Shown here: positions 8,413-16,647 of the stretch, piece by piece
How the letters are laid out: each line of letters starts with the position of its first letter
How positions within the stretch are numbered: the first letter of the stretch is position 1
Source: Lacticaseibacillus suilingensis
Lineage (GTDB): Bacteria; Bacillota; Bacilli; Lactobacillales; Lactobacillaceae
Assembly: GCF_016861845.1 (NCBI RefSeq)
Contig: NZ_BOLV01000001.1
Span: 124,001 to 188,000, forward strand
DNA length: 64,000 bases
Reading direction: 5' to 3'
Program-made: the position numbers and the translations under genes
The notes under the pieces: generated by a model
What the model saw: the letters and a program-made list of their open reading frames with translations, nothing else
The model's database searches: none
Told to the model about the DNA's origin: nothing

Positions 8413-8793
8413 ATGGAGCTAACCGTTGATTTTGCCAGTACGGTGCCGATATACACCCAAATCCGGAATGCTGTGATTCAGGCGATTGCGGATGGCCGTC
8501 TCAAGTCTAGTGAAGTCTTACCCTCAGTGCGCGCCTTGGGCAGTGCGTTAGGCGTGAATTATCATACGGTCAATAAGGCCTATACCCAATTGGCAGATGA
8601 AGGCTTCATCACCATGCGCCGCGGTTTAGGCGCCATGGTGGCTGAGCAGTTGCCTGCGGTGGATCCGCACTTTGAAGCAGAAGTGGTACCGCAGATGAAG
8701 GCTTTGTTCACTGAGGCCAAGGTGCGCACGGTTGATCGGCAGACGCTGGTTGCGTTGATTGATCAAGTCTACGATGAAGGGTGGCACCACTGA
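8413..8793 (+). CDS. GntR family regulator, YtrA subfamily
   Basis: 126 residues. The N-terminal winged helix-turn-helix is clear: 'PIYTQIRNAVIQAIADGRL', then 'LPSVRALGSALGVNYHTVNKAYTQLADEGF', then the wing 'ITMRRGLGAMV'. Only about 50 helical residues follow, too few for a FadR/HutC effector domain, which places it in the YtrA group. YtrA regulators typically repress a membrane-protein operon that follows. Here the next two genes encode membrane proteins and the operator GTTATAC-N5-GTATAAC overlaps the promoter. GGAGG precedes the ATG. Confidence 0.9.
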   Translation: MELTVDFASTVPIYTQIRNAVIQAIADGRLKSSEVLPSVRALGSALGVNYHTVNKAYTQLADEGFITMRRGLGAMVAEQLPAVDPHFEAEVVPQMKALFTEAKVRTVDRQTLVALIDQVYDEGWHH

Positions 8794-8794
8794 G

Positions 8795-9739
8795 ATGACA
8801 GCCTGGATAACCTATGTCGTCACTGCCGCGGGGTTGACGCTGGTGGCGCTGATTCGACCATTTTTAGGCCGACAAAATGAACTGTTTGGCGTCGTTTTTG
8901 GCACTCGTAACATACGCCAAGACCAGGTTGGCCGTAGCTTGAAGCAGCAGTACCTGATTGAAACGCTGTCCCTGGCGGTGTTAGTGTGGGGCGGGCTAGC
9001 GTTAATGGCCTGGTGGCACCAGCAACCACCTTATTTAGCCCTGGGCATGATTGCTTTTCTGTTAGCCGCATTGGCGGCGACGGCCAATGCCCATCGGCTA
9101 AGTAGCCAGTATCACCAGCAGTTGGCGGTACCGGAAGCGATGCGCGTCAGCGTGGATCTGACCCAGTTGGCCAACGAGCAGACGTTAAGCCCGGTGTGGG
9201 GCATGGTTCTACTGCCCTTGGTCGGTGTGGGTTTTGCGTTGCCTTGGTCGGCTGTGGCCTGGGCTAACCTGACCGTTGGGCTAGTCGTTGGCGGCACGTT
9301 TTTGCTGACGCGGCATTTGGCCGCCAATGTGCATGGACTGGCTGCGGCGCCTGGCGCCGCGCAGGCCCGCAATATTTTGCTGAGTTTTTTGCTGGCCGTT
9401 GCGGTTGTGGCTCAGGGCTTCGGCCTAGCCTGTGCTTGGCAGCCCGCACAGGCGGGTCTGTTTTCACTCGTATTTGGCCTGCTCACCTTGCTTGGGCTGT
9501 TACTCTTGCTGATCACCTGGCTGCAGGTGACGCGCCGGCAAGCCCCAGCAGGAGCTGTGCGCACGGATAATGCGCGTTGGTATTGGGGCGTTTTTTACTA
9601 TGCGCCTAACGATTCGTCGTTGTTCGTGACCAAACGGATTGGCGTGGGCTTGACGCTGAACTATGCGCATCCAGCTTCGTGGTTTTTGCTGCTGGGAGTG
9701 GTGGCAGTGGTAGCCACCATCGCGGTCTTGAGCAACTGA
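8795..9739 (+). CDS. Multi-pass membrane protein with C-terminal DUF5808-like domain
   Basis: 314 residues, starting one base after the GntR stop. It has about seven hydrophobic helices. The C-terminal segment 'RWYWGVFYYAPNDSSLFV' followed by 'TKRIGVGLTLNYAHPASW' matches the DUF5808 signature. The N-terminal 'ELFGVVFGTRNIRQDQV' loop is characteristic of the same lactobacillus family. ATG 8795 is taken; an earlier in-frame start lies within the regulator gene. The function is unknown. Pairing with a YtrA-type regulator and a DUF1648-like protein is a recurring Firmicutes arrangement and suggests an envelope-stress or membrane-homeostasis role, which is inference. Confidence 0.75.
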   Translation: MTAWITYVVTAAGLTLVALIRPFLGRQNELFGVVFGTRNIRQDQVGRSLKQQYLIETLSLAVLVWGGLALMAWWHQQPPYLALGMIAFLLAALAATANAHRLSSQYHQQLAVPEAMRVSVDLTQLANEQTLSPVWGMVLLPLVGVGFALPWSAVAWANLTVGLVVGGTFLLTRHLAANVHGLAAAPGAAQARNILLSFLLAVAVVAQGFGLACAWQPAQAGLFSLVFGLLTLLGLLLLLITWLQVTRRQAPAGAVRTDNARWYWGVFYYAPNDSSLFVTKRIGVGLTLNYAHPASWFLLLGVVAVVATIAVLSN

Positions 9740-9749
9740 GGGGAAGAAC

Positions 9750-10088
9750 ATGAAAAAATTTCGGTGGTTAAATTGGGGCATTGTTCTGGTAGGTATGCTA
9801 CTTACTGTCGGCTTCATCGCCCTTAGTCCAAATCAGGTCGTGATGCACTTTAACGGCAGTGGGGCCGCAGATAGTTGGAGCAGTCGCTGGGGATTATTCC
9901 TCGAGCCAGCCATTTTGGCCGGGCTTGGATTGATTTGTGATCGGGTCGCCGCAGTGCAACGGAAGCGGTCAGGGATGCAAGCCGTGCCAGTAGTGCTGTT
10001 TAACGAATGGCGTTATCTAGCGCTGATGGGGCTTGTCCTGATTGGGTTTGCTTTGCTGCAACTCTCGCAAATGGGTTGGCTCAATTAA
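9750..10088 (+). CDS. DUF1648-like small membrane protein
   Basis: 112 residues with three hydrophobic segments (about 9-26, 48-66 and 87-106). The segment 'NQVVMHFNGSGAADSWSSRWGLF' corresponds to the DUF1648 pattern (P-x-x-x-x-x-HFN-x-x-G-x-x-D-x-W). It is the third gene of the GntR operon, ten bases after the DUF5808 gene, with GGGGAAG as ribosome site. The function is unknown. Confidence 0.75.
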   Translation: MKKFRWLNWGIVLVGMLLTVGFIALSPNQVVMHFNGSGAADSWSSRWGLFLEPAILAGLGLICDRVAAVQRKRSGMQAVPVVLFNEWRYLALMGLVLIGFALLQLSQMGWLN

Positions 10089-10132
10089 TGGTGAACGGTT
10101 GGCCAAGCGAAGTTAAGTGATGGCATAAACAC

Positions 10133-10172
10133 AGCCGGCACGCTCTGAAAATTGCATGCCGGCTTTGTTTGG
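10133..10172. terminator. Bidirectional terminator between convergent operons
   Basis: AGCCGGCA (10133-10140) pairs with TGCCGGCT (10157-10164) and is followed by TTGTTTGG. It serves the GntR operon on plus and the acetyltransferase on minus. Confidence 0.75.
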
Positions 10173-10173
10173 T

Positions 10174-10788
10174 TTAGTTGAACATGTTTGGTTCAATCCG
10201 ATGGTCCTTGAAGTAGAATGCGCGGTCATGTTCGTTAACCGGCCGGGCCACTTTGCACGGATTACCATACGCCACCACGTCGCTGGGCAAGTCGTGAGTG
10301 ACCACGCTACCGGCACCGATGACGACGCGATCACCAATCGTGATGCCAGGCAGAACAATCACACCAGCGCCCAGCCAGCAGTTTTCGCCAATATGGACCG
10401 GGGCATTGTATTGTAGCCCGCGAGCCCGCAGCTCTGGCAAAATCGGGTGGCCGGCGGTGGCGATGGTGACATTCGGCCCGAACATGGTGCGACTGCCGAC
10501 GTAAATATGCGTATCATCAACCAGCGTCAGGTTAAAGTTGGCGTAGACGCGCTCGCCAAAGTGGACGTGATGCCCGCCGAAGTTAGCGTGGAATGGGGGC
10601 TCTAGGTAGCAGCCTTCACCGATGTCGGCGAACAGTGCTTTTAACAAAGCGGTGCGCTTGGCTTTTTCGGTTGGTCGTGTTTGGTTATAGTCGTAGAGCT
10701 TGTCCAAGTAGGTCAGCTGTTGGGCAGAAATCTCAGCATCGCTGGGATCGTAAAGCGATTCGTCGTGCATTTTTTCAGATTCAGTCAT
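10174..10788 (-). CDS. Maltose/galactoside O-acetyltransferase family protein
   Basis: 204 residues. It has the N-terminal 'LYDPSDAEISAQQ' helix (Mac domain) and the left-handed beta-helix of hexapeptide repeats around 'NCWLGAGVIVLPGITIGDRVVIGAGSVV'. The catalytic His is in 'ATAGHP'. The ending 'YGNPCKVARPV' is standard for the LacA/Maa group, which acetylates free sugars with acetyl-CoA. Its ATG overlaps the stop of the upstream MFS gene (ATGA), so both are probably co-translated. Confidence 0.92.
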   Translation of the reverse strand: MTESEKMHDESLYDPSDAEISAQQLTYLDKLYDYNQTRPTEKAKRTALLKALFADIGEGCYLEPPFHANFGGHHVHFGERVYANFNLTLVDDTHIYVGSRTMFGPNVTIATAGHPILPELRARGLQYNAPVHIGENCWLGAGVIVLPGITIGDRVVIGAGSVVTHDLPSDVVAYGNPCKVARPVNEHDRAFYFKDHRIEPNMFN

Positions 10789-11849
10789 GATTTGCTCCTT
10801 TGCGTGTTAATGATGGTGAGTAGCGTACCTAAAGCGATGACAGCCAGTGCGCCAGCCATCCAGCTTAAGGCATTAATCGTCATTGCCCCCGGGCCGAGGT
10901 GGCTGAGGCTATTCCATAATGGCGGGGCGAGGAAGGAACTGACGACGGTGGCAATGGTTAGGCTGCTCGCAGCGAGGTCAATCTGGTCTGGCGCCAGGCC
11001 AAGGTTGGTGCGATACACCAAGTATGGCCCTGTGTAGGAATAAATCCAGTTGAAAAAGATGGCGGCGGTAATGACCCCAGCTGGTCGTTGCCAGGCGAGC
11101 ATGGCCCACACACTCAGCGCCGCCCCGAGATAGCCAAGGGCCAGCACATAAGGGCCAAGCCGGGCATGCAAGCGGCCGAAAGTGAGCCCTGCTAGCAGCC
11201 CGCCTAAGTTCATCCCGGCGAGGGTCCAGTTGGCGACAGCGGCATCAATCTGATGCCTAGCCAATAGCACCGGGAGTTTCAACTGCACGCCCCAAATCAA
11301 CACGTAAGTCACTAAGGCCAAAAGGCACAGTCCCCATTTACTGAAGGGTAGAGTGGCCCTTTTGGCTGCAGCTGGTTGACTTGGTTCCGGGCGGGTCGGC
11401 CCAGGTAGGACCTGGGCGGCCAGACCGGCTAGGGGCAACAGCAGTAAGTATAGTCCAAACACACTGCGCCACCCAAGCGTGACCACTAGGCCTGCCAGTG
11501 CCATGAGCAGGGCGTTACCCAAGGCGGAGATGCCGGTTTGGTAACCGAGTAAGCGTGCTCGCAACTCGCCGTGATAGACCCGGGCAATCAGGCCAAGGGC
11601 ATGCGGCGAAAACAAGCCCCCGCACACCACCCACCGACTGCCAAAGCGGCGCGTAAGCCAAGGGTTGGCCAGGAGCGTCACCAGCGCGGCGAGGTTCGCC
11701 ACGGTCACCAGCCATTCAATGCCGGCAGCGGATTGAGTGGGGTAGACTTGCTGCAAATGCGGAATCAAGCCCGTGATCAAACTGCTGCAGCCGCCAACCA
11801 AGGACAAGCTGAGGATGCTGGCTAGGAGCCAAGGTTTGCTTTGTCGCAT
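10785..11849 (-). CDS. MFS transporter with apparent internal deletion
   Basis: 354 residues, shorter than the usual 390-400 of this CynX-like major facilitator group. The N-terminus is normal through 'RRFGSRWVVCGG' (about residue 78), which should lead into TM3, and then jumps to 'LFSPHALGLIARVYHGELRARLLGYQTG', which is normally found at TM4 and the following loop. About 35 residues (one helix plus a turn) seem to be missing, in frame. The remainder is continuous to the stop. The substrate is unknown. It may be an inactive relic kept by coupling to the acetyltransferase, or the gap may be an assembly error. Confidence 0.75.
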   Translation of the reverse strand: MRQSKPWLLASILSLSLVGGCSSLITGLIPHLQQVYPTQSAAGIEWLVTVANLAALVTLLANPWLTRRFGSRWVVCGGLFSPHALGLIARVYHGELRARLLGYQTGISALGNALLMALAGLVVTLGWRSVFGLYLLLLPLAGLAAQVLPGPTRPEPSQPAAAKRATLPFSKWGLCLLALVTYVLIWGVQLKLPVLLARHQIDAAVANWTLAGMNLGGLLAGLTFGRLHARLGPYVLALGYLGAALSVWAMLAWQRPAGVITAAIFFNWIYSYTGPYLVYRTNLGLAPDQIDLAASSLTIATVVSSFLAPPLWNSLSHLGPGAMTINALSWMAGALAVIALGTLLTIINTQRSKS

Positions 11850-11944
11850 CGAAAAAGGCCTCGCTTTCTAGCGAGTACCTTATCATGGCAAACTTTGAGT
11901 GACGCGACAGTATTCAAGGCAAGCGAGGACATAATCGCGAGCAG

Positions 11945-12502
11945 TTAAACCAGGTAATACCACACGCCGCCGATGAGGCCGGCAATCAAAATTGAAAATA
12001 CCGGATTGAGGTGCCATTTGGCGTCCATGAGCAGGACAATCACGAGCACCAGCAGGTTCGCCCAGTTGAGCTGGGCTTTTGCAATTTGGCCGAGCGTGTC
12101 CACGCCGCCAATGGTCGTCAGCGCTAGTGTGACCGCAACCGCCAGCACTAACCCGGCACTGGCCGGCTTAATGCCACGCAAAATGGCGCTGAGCCCCCAG
12201 TTGTTTTTGATGCGATGTTCGAAATGCAGATAAAGTGGCACAATCACCAGTGAAGGCACGCAAACCGTCAAGGTGGCCGCTAAAGCGCCGGAAAAGCCGG
12301 CGGTGAGTTGGCCAATGTATGTCGCAGAATTAATCGCAATCGGGCCGGGAATTAGGCCATCCAAGGCATTGAGATCGGCGAATTGCGCGGCGCTTAACCC
12401 CAGATGTGCGGATTCGGCATAAATCAGTGACAGCATGGCATAGCCGCCGCCGAAGCCAAGAAAGCCGATTTTCAAAAAGGCTAAAATCAACGTGATAATC
12501 AT
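11945..12502 (-). CDS. Chromate transporter family protein, second subunit
   Basis: 185 residues. It carries the chromate-ion-transporter fold as a half-size protein: the start 'FLKIGFLGFGGGYAMLSLI' with the conserved GFGGG, 'LDGLIPGPIAINSATYIG' with the PGP motif, and several further helices. In Gram-positive bacteria these transporters are built from two such half-size proteins. The ATG overlaps the stop of the partner gene. The real anion is often not chromate and cannot be assigned here. Confidence 0.88.
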   Translation of the reverse strand: MIITLILAFLKIGFLGFGGGYAMLSLIYAESAHLGLSAAQFADLNALDGLIPGPIAINSATYIGQLTAGFSGALAATLTVCVPSLVIVPLYLHFEHRIKNNWGLSAILRGIKPASAGLVLAVAVTLALTTIGGVDTLGQIAKAQLNWANLLVLVIVLLMDAKWHLNPVFSILIAGLIGGVWYYLV

Positions 12503-13041
12503 GACTGCTCCTTCCGCGGCCGGGCACTGATTAGGCCAATGACCCCAGCCAAAATGATCAGCGTGGGCGCGCTCAGCAGGTTAAATAAGGTCGCCAGCAA
12601 ACAACCCACCGCAATCGCCAGGCTGAGCGGGTCCTTCAGGTTATAGCGGGCCAAACCGTACGCCGCCGAAAACAGGAACGCCGCCGAAGCTGCCCGAATC
12701 GCGCTCATGATGCTTAGAAACACGCCACTTTGCGGGACGTGTTGATAGCCGATGGTCGCCGCCAGCATCAACACAAAGGCGGGCAAAATGGCACCCAGGC
12801 CGGCTGCCAACATGCCGCTTTTGCCATTGACCTTTTCGCCGACGAAGCAGGCGTTGGTCAGGGCAATCACACCGGGGAAAGTCTGCGAAAGCGTGGTGTA
12901 TTCGTATAATTCGTCGCGCGGCAGCAGCTGCCGCTTTTGACAGAGTTCACGTTCAATCACTGGGAGCATCGCCATGCCGCCGGAGAAGGTGAAGGTGCCG
13001 GCCATGAGGTACACCTTGAAGAGTTGCCAGTCTTTGTTCAT
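12499..13041 (-). CDS. Chromate transporter family protein, first subunit
   Basis: 180 residues. 'FKVYLMAGTFTFSGGMAMLPVIERELC' is the equivalent of the GFGGG entry helix, with FSGG. 'YTTLSQTFPGVIALTNACFVG' carries the PG-x-x-A loop. ATG 13041 is preceded by GGAGG eight to nine bases upstream; the longer in-frame extension runs through the divergent promoter and lacks a ribosome site. It forms an ATGA-coupled pair with the second half-transporter and is divergent from a LysR regulator that probably controls it. Confidence 0.88.
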   Translation of the reverse strand: MNKDWQLFKVYLMAGTFTFSGGMAMLPVIERELCQKRQLLPRDELYEYTTLSQTFPGVIALTNACFVGEKVNGKSGMLAAGLGAILPAFVLMLAATIGYQHVPQSGVFLSIMSAIRAASAAFLFSAAYGLARYNLKDPLSLAIAVGCLLATLFNLLSAPTLIILAGVIGLISARPRKEQS

Positions 13042-13138
13042 CGTTAAAACCTCCGCTTCCAGCATAGCAAGTTGCGGGTATAATTGAAAATATATAAAGC
13101 AAGCATCAAGTATACCGAATTGGTTATAGGAGGGCGGC

Positions 13139-14017
13139 ATGAATCAACGACAACTCCGGATTTTCTTGGCGGTATGTGACCATGGCACCACGGCGGAAGC
13201 GGCCAAGCAGCTTTATCTCTCTCAGCCGGCAGTTTCCAAAGCCTTACGCGACTTGGAAACAAACATTGGCGTGGCGCTCTTTGACCGCGAAGGCAACCGC
13301 CTGCGCCTCAATCAAAAAGGCGCGGCCTTTCGCATTCAGGCCACGGCGTTGCTGCGAGATTATGAGCAGCTGGCGCAATTTGGCGCCCGTAGCCGCCACC
13401 AGTTGCCACTGCGGGTGGGAATGAGTTTAACGTTTGGCCAAGCCACCATGCCCGCCGCCATTGCCCGCTTTCAGCAGGCCCAGCCGCAAGTGCCACTGCA
13501 ACTCTTCGCGGAGAATGTCGCTCAGATCCAGGCCCGCTTGCGCCGCGGTGAGATTGATTTGGCTTTGGTCGAAGGCACCATGGCCGAGGCGGCATATACC
13601 GCCCAGCGGCTTTCTACTTATGCGTTGTGGGCGGTCGGGGCGCCGCAAGCAGCCAGCCGGTTGACCTTAGCAACCGTGACCAAACAGCGTTGGTTGCTGC
13701 GCGAGGTGGGGAGTACCTTGCGCGATCGTTTTGAGGCGGCACTGCATCGCCAAGGCCTGCAGGTGCAGCCTTGGCTGGAAAGTACGAATACCACGGTGCT
13801 GACGAATGCGGCGGCGGCTGGCCTGGGGCTGACGATTTTGCCGGCGCCACTGGCCTTGCCACTGCTTGAGGCGAACCGACTCGTGAAAGTTACGCTACCT
13901 AAAGCGCTAGGCATGCGCACGGAGAATTATGCAATTATGCGCCAAGATGGCGTTCAAGATATGCGGCAAGTGATGATTCGCTGTTTTCAAGCGGCTGAAT
14001 CAGCCTCAGCTTTGTAG
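13139..14017 (+). CDS. LysR family transcriptional regulator
   Basis: 292 residues, standard length. The N-terminal helix-turn-helix is canonical ('AEAAKQLYLSQPAVSKALRD', residues 19-38, then 'LFDREGNRLRLNQKG'). It is followed by a two-lobed substrate-binding domain beginning 'LPLRVGMSLTFGQATMP'. TAGGAGG lies seven bases before the ATG. The 97-bp gap to the chromate transporter pair is the likely shared control region, in the usual divergent LysR arrangement. The effector is unknown. Confidence 0.93.
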   Translation: MNQRQLRIFLAVCDHGTTAEAAKQLYLSQPAVSKALRDLETNIGVALFDREGNRLRLNQKGAAFRIQATALLRDYEQLAQFGARSRHQLPLRVGMSLTFGQATMPAAIARFQQAQPQVPLQLFAENVAQIQARLRRGEIDLALVEGTMAEAAYTAQRLSTYALWAVGAPQAASRLTLATVTKQRWLLREVGSTLRDRFEAALHRQGLQVQPWLESTNTTVLTNAAAAGLGLTILPAPLALPLLEANRLVKVTLPKALGMRTENYAIMRQDGVQDMRQVMIRCFQAAESASAL

Positions 14018-14141
14018 TTAGGGCCTGGCCGCGGTGTCCAGAAATTACCATGTTAACAAGGCGGGCACAATTGCCGCTATTTTGCGCTAGTGCTCTTCGT
14101 TAAACCTCGCTAAACTAGGGCCATACGAAGGAGGCAAAAAC

Positions 14142-14591
14142 ATGCAGATTGGTAATCAATTATTCGCCGCTCGGAAAAGCAGCGGCTTATCGCAGGAGCA
14201 AGTCGCGGCTAAGCTTGGCGTGAGCCGGCAGACGGTATCGAAATGGGAAACGGATGAGTCGCTGCCAGATATTTACCAGGCCAAGCGACTCGCCAACCTG
14301 TATCATTTGACGCTTGATGAGTTGACCACTTTTGACGCTGACGTGGATGCCTTAGAAGAAGCCATCACCCAGACACCGGCGGAAACCGTGGCCAAGGTCG
14401 ACTGGACCGCACTATGGGCGAAACAATATCCCATCTTGGCCAGCTATCCGGCCGAGGTGGCGACGGCCAAGTACACGGCCGCCTTAGAAGACTTGCTGCG
14501 TGATTTACAAAGCACCTACCATTATTCTGATCAGGATGCTGGGCTGGTGCTGAAAGATATTTTGGGCAAACTCATCGTGCCTGAAGCGTAA
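14142..14591 (+). CDS. XRE family transcriptional regulator
   Basis: 149 residues. Residues 3-57 form a Cro/CI helix-turn-helix ('LSQEQVAAKLGVSRQTVSKW', then 'ESLPDIYQAKRLANLYHLTLDELT'). About 90 helical residues follow with no recognised domain. GAAGGAGG precedes the ATG. The gene stands alone between the LysR gene and a terminator, so its targets are unknown. Confidence 0.9.
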   Translation: MQIGNQLFAARKSSGLSQEQVAAKLGVSRQTVSKWETDESLPDIYQAKRLANLYHLTLDELTTFDADVDALEEAITQTPAETVAKVDWTALWAKQYPILASYPAEVATAKYTAALEDLLRDLQSTYHYSDQDAGLVLKDILGKLIVPEA

Positions 14592-14598
14592 CCAAAAC

Positions 14599-14637
14599 AG
14601 GTTCATCGCGGATTAGTCCGGCGATGAACCTATTTTT
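14599..14637. terminator. Bidirectional terminator
   Basis: AGGTTCATCGC (14599-14609) pairs perfectly with GCGATGAACCT (14621-14631). A T-rich run follows on plus (ATTTTTG) and, in reverse, on minus (GTTTTGG). It serves both convergent genes. Confidence 0.85.
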
Positions 14638-14639
14638 GA

Positions 14640-15446
14640 TTAAAGGGCAAATTTACGAATCGCTTGCGCCAGCCCGTCGTCATCGTTGGCGGCGGTAACG
14701 TAATCGGCATGGGCCTTAGCTTCGGCCGTCCCGTTGCCCATGCTGACGGCCACCCCGGCGAAGTCAAACATCGGTAGGTCGTTACCTTCATCACCCACCG
14801 CCATCACATTCTCGGCCGTCAGATTGAGCTGCTCAGCCAGGTCGCTCAGGGCCTGGCCCTTGTTGACAATCGGATCCATCAGTTCAATAAAGTTGCGCCC
14901 GGCGCGCACCACGTAAAAGCGGTCTCGGAACGCGGCTTTCACGGCGGCTTCGCATTCATCCAGCAAGCTCTCCGGCCCTACGAAGGCGCCTTTGGCAATA
15001 GCAAAATCGGCTGGGAGCTCATCAGGTTGGCGAATGAACAGCCCGGCTTCGCTTTCCGCAGCCTGTTCGACAATCCACCAATCCACGTCGCGGTTGGCGG
15101 TGTAAATGTTGCTGTGGGCGTCGAGCACATTAGTGGGCAGGTGGTGGGCCTGACCGTAAGTGGTGATTTCACGGTAAGCGGCGTTATCAAGCAAGTGCTT
15201 GGCCATAACCTGCCCAGAAACGGTTTCCGTGACCGCGCCGTTGTAAGTGATGACATATTGCTCATCGCCGGCAAGGCCCAGTTCATCGAGGAACGGTTTC
15301 GCGCCAGCCAGTGGGCGGCCGGTGCACAGCACGACTTTGATGCCTTGGGCTAGCGCGTCCTGCACCGCCTGTTTGGTAGTAGGCAGGATATGCCGCTGTG
15401 AGGTCAGCAAAGTGTCGTCGATATCGAGCGCAATCAATTTGATCAT
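14640..15446 (-). CDS. Cof-type HAD-IIB hydrolase (sugar-phosphate phosphatase)
   Basis: 268 residues. Motif I is 'ALDIDDTLLTSQ' (residues 6-17), motif II 'VLCTGRP', the motif III Lys lies near 'NKGQALSDLAEQL', and motif IV is 'MAVGDEGNDLPMFDFAG'. The large insertion between II and III is the C2B cap of the Cof/YidA family. Such enzymes dephosphorylate sugar phosphates or FMN with low specificity. CAGGAGG precedes the ATG. It is monocistronic. Confidence 0.92.
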   Translation of the reverse strand: MIKLIALDIDDTLLTSQRHILPTTKQAVQDALAQGIKVVLCTGRPLAGAKPFLDELGLAGDEQYVITYNGAVTETVSGQVMAKHLLDNAAYREITTYGQAHHLPTNVLDAHSNIYTANRDVDWWIVEQAAESEAGLFIRQPDELPADFAIAKGAFVGPESLLDECEAAVKAAFRDRFYVVRAGRNFIELMDPIVNKGQALSDLAEQLNLTAENVMAVGDEGNDLPMFDFAGVAVSMGNGTAEAKAHADYVTAANDDDGLAQAIRKFAL

Positions 15447-15548
15447 CGTATGCCTCCTGAAGTTGATACCTGAATCATAGCATAGCTGCCGAAGCCTTGT
15501 GCAAGCCGACTAGCTTTTCCGTATAATGAGAGGCGAGGTGAACTTGCT

Positions 15549-16646
15549 TTGGAAAAATTAGATTGGCCGCCAACTAAAATTAAGGCCTTCCGCCAGGCGC
15601 TGCTCAACTGGTACGACGCCGAAAAACGCGATCTGCCGTGGCGACGCGACCATGATCCTTATCATATTCTGATCAGCGAAACGATGCTGCAACAAACCCA
15701 AGTGGCAACCGTGATTCCCTACTATGAACGCTTCTTGGCTCAGTTTCCCACGGTTAAGGCGCTGGCTGCCGCCCCGGAAGCGGCGGTAATGAAGGCCTGG
15801 GAAGGGTTGGGCTATTATTCCCGCGCCCGCCGCTTGCAGCAAGCGGCCCAACAAGTCGTCCGCGACTATGGCGGTCAATGGCCGACCACTGCCGCGGAGC
15901 TGCAAGCGTTGAGCGGCATTGGGCCATACACAGCTGGCGCCATTGCCAGTATTGCCTTCAACGAGGCCGTGCCGGCCATTGATGGCAATGCCTTTCGCGT
16001 GTTTGCGCGGCTGTTTTGCATCGAAGACGACATCGCGAAGCCCCAAACCCGCGGTCGCTTTGAAGCGTTGATCGGCCAGTTGATTGACCCTGAGCGCCCG
16101 GGAGATTTTAACCAGGCGGTGATGGACCTAGGCTCCTCCTACATGCGCGCGAAAGACCCTGATCCGGCGCATTCGCCGGTGGTGGCTTTCGACCAAAGTT
16201 ATCAAACCAATCGGGTCTTGGATTTTCCGGTTAAAACCAAGAAGCCGCGGCCTAAGGTAGTGCCTTATTTCGCCTTGGCCATCGAAAGCCCCGCTGGCTG
16301 GTTGCTGGAGCAGCGGCCTAACTCGGGCATGCTCGCCGATTTGTGGATGTTTCCGCTGGTGGCGCGCGCAGAGCTTGAAGGTGACCTAGACGCGCAAATC
16401 GCCCAGGCGGCGGCACAATTTGCGGCAGAAGCCGGCATCGCCGTTGAGTTGCAACTAGCCGACGCTAAGTTAGTTAAACATACCTTTACCCATCAGCAGT
16501 GGCAGTTGACCTTATTAACTGCGGCAGCGCCAGCCTTTGATCTGGCCGTGTTGCCAGCGCGCTGGGTGCCAGCTGCAAAGCTGGCCGCCGTGGCACTACC
16601 CACGGTGCAAAAGAAGTTGTTTAAGGCCCTGAACGGAGGCAAGTAA
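15549..16646 (+). CDS. mutY: Adenine DNA glycosylase MutY lacking the Fe-S cluster cysteines
   Basis: 365 residues with a TTG start eight bases after GAGGTG. It removes adenine mispaired with 8-oxoguanine. Catalytic features are intact: Glu44 in 'ISETMLQQTQ', the helix-hairpin-helix 'LSGIGPYTAGA' with Tyr127, and Asp145 in 'PAIDGNAFRVFARL'. The Nudix-like C-terminal 8-oxoG recognition domain is present (from about 237). The C-x6-C-x2-C-x5-C cluster loop expected after 'FNQAVMDLG' is replaced by a cysteine-free stretch (residues 196-230). Clusterless MutY homologues are known in some lactobacilli, so this is probably a functional variant. It is followed after one base by the oxidoreductase gene. 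Confidence 0.93.
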   Translation: MEKLDWPPTKIKAFRQALLNWYDAEKRDLPWRRDHDPYHILISETMLQQTQVATVIPYYERFLAQFPTVKALAAAPEAAVMKAWEGLGYYSRARRLQQAAQQVVRDYGGQWPTTAAELQALSGIGPYTAGAIASIAFNEAVPAIDGNAFRVFARLFCIEDDIAKPQTRGRFEALIGQLIDPERPGDFNQAVMDLGSSYMRAKDPDPAHSPVVAFDQSYQTNRVLDFPVKTKKPRPKVVPYFALAIESPAGWLLEQRPNSGMLADLWMFPLVARAELEGDLDAQIAQAAAQFAAEAGIAVELQLADAKLVKHTFTHQQWQLTLLTAAAPAFDLAVLPARWVPAAKLAAVALPTVQKKLFKALNGGK

Positions 16647-16647
16647 G

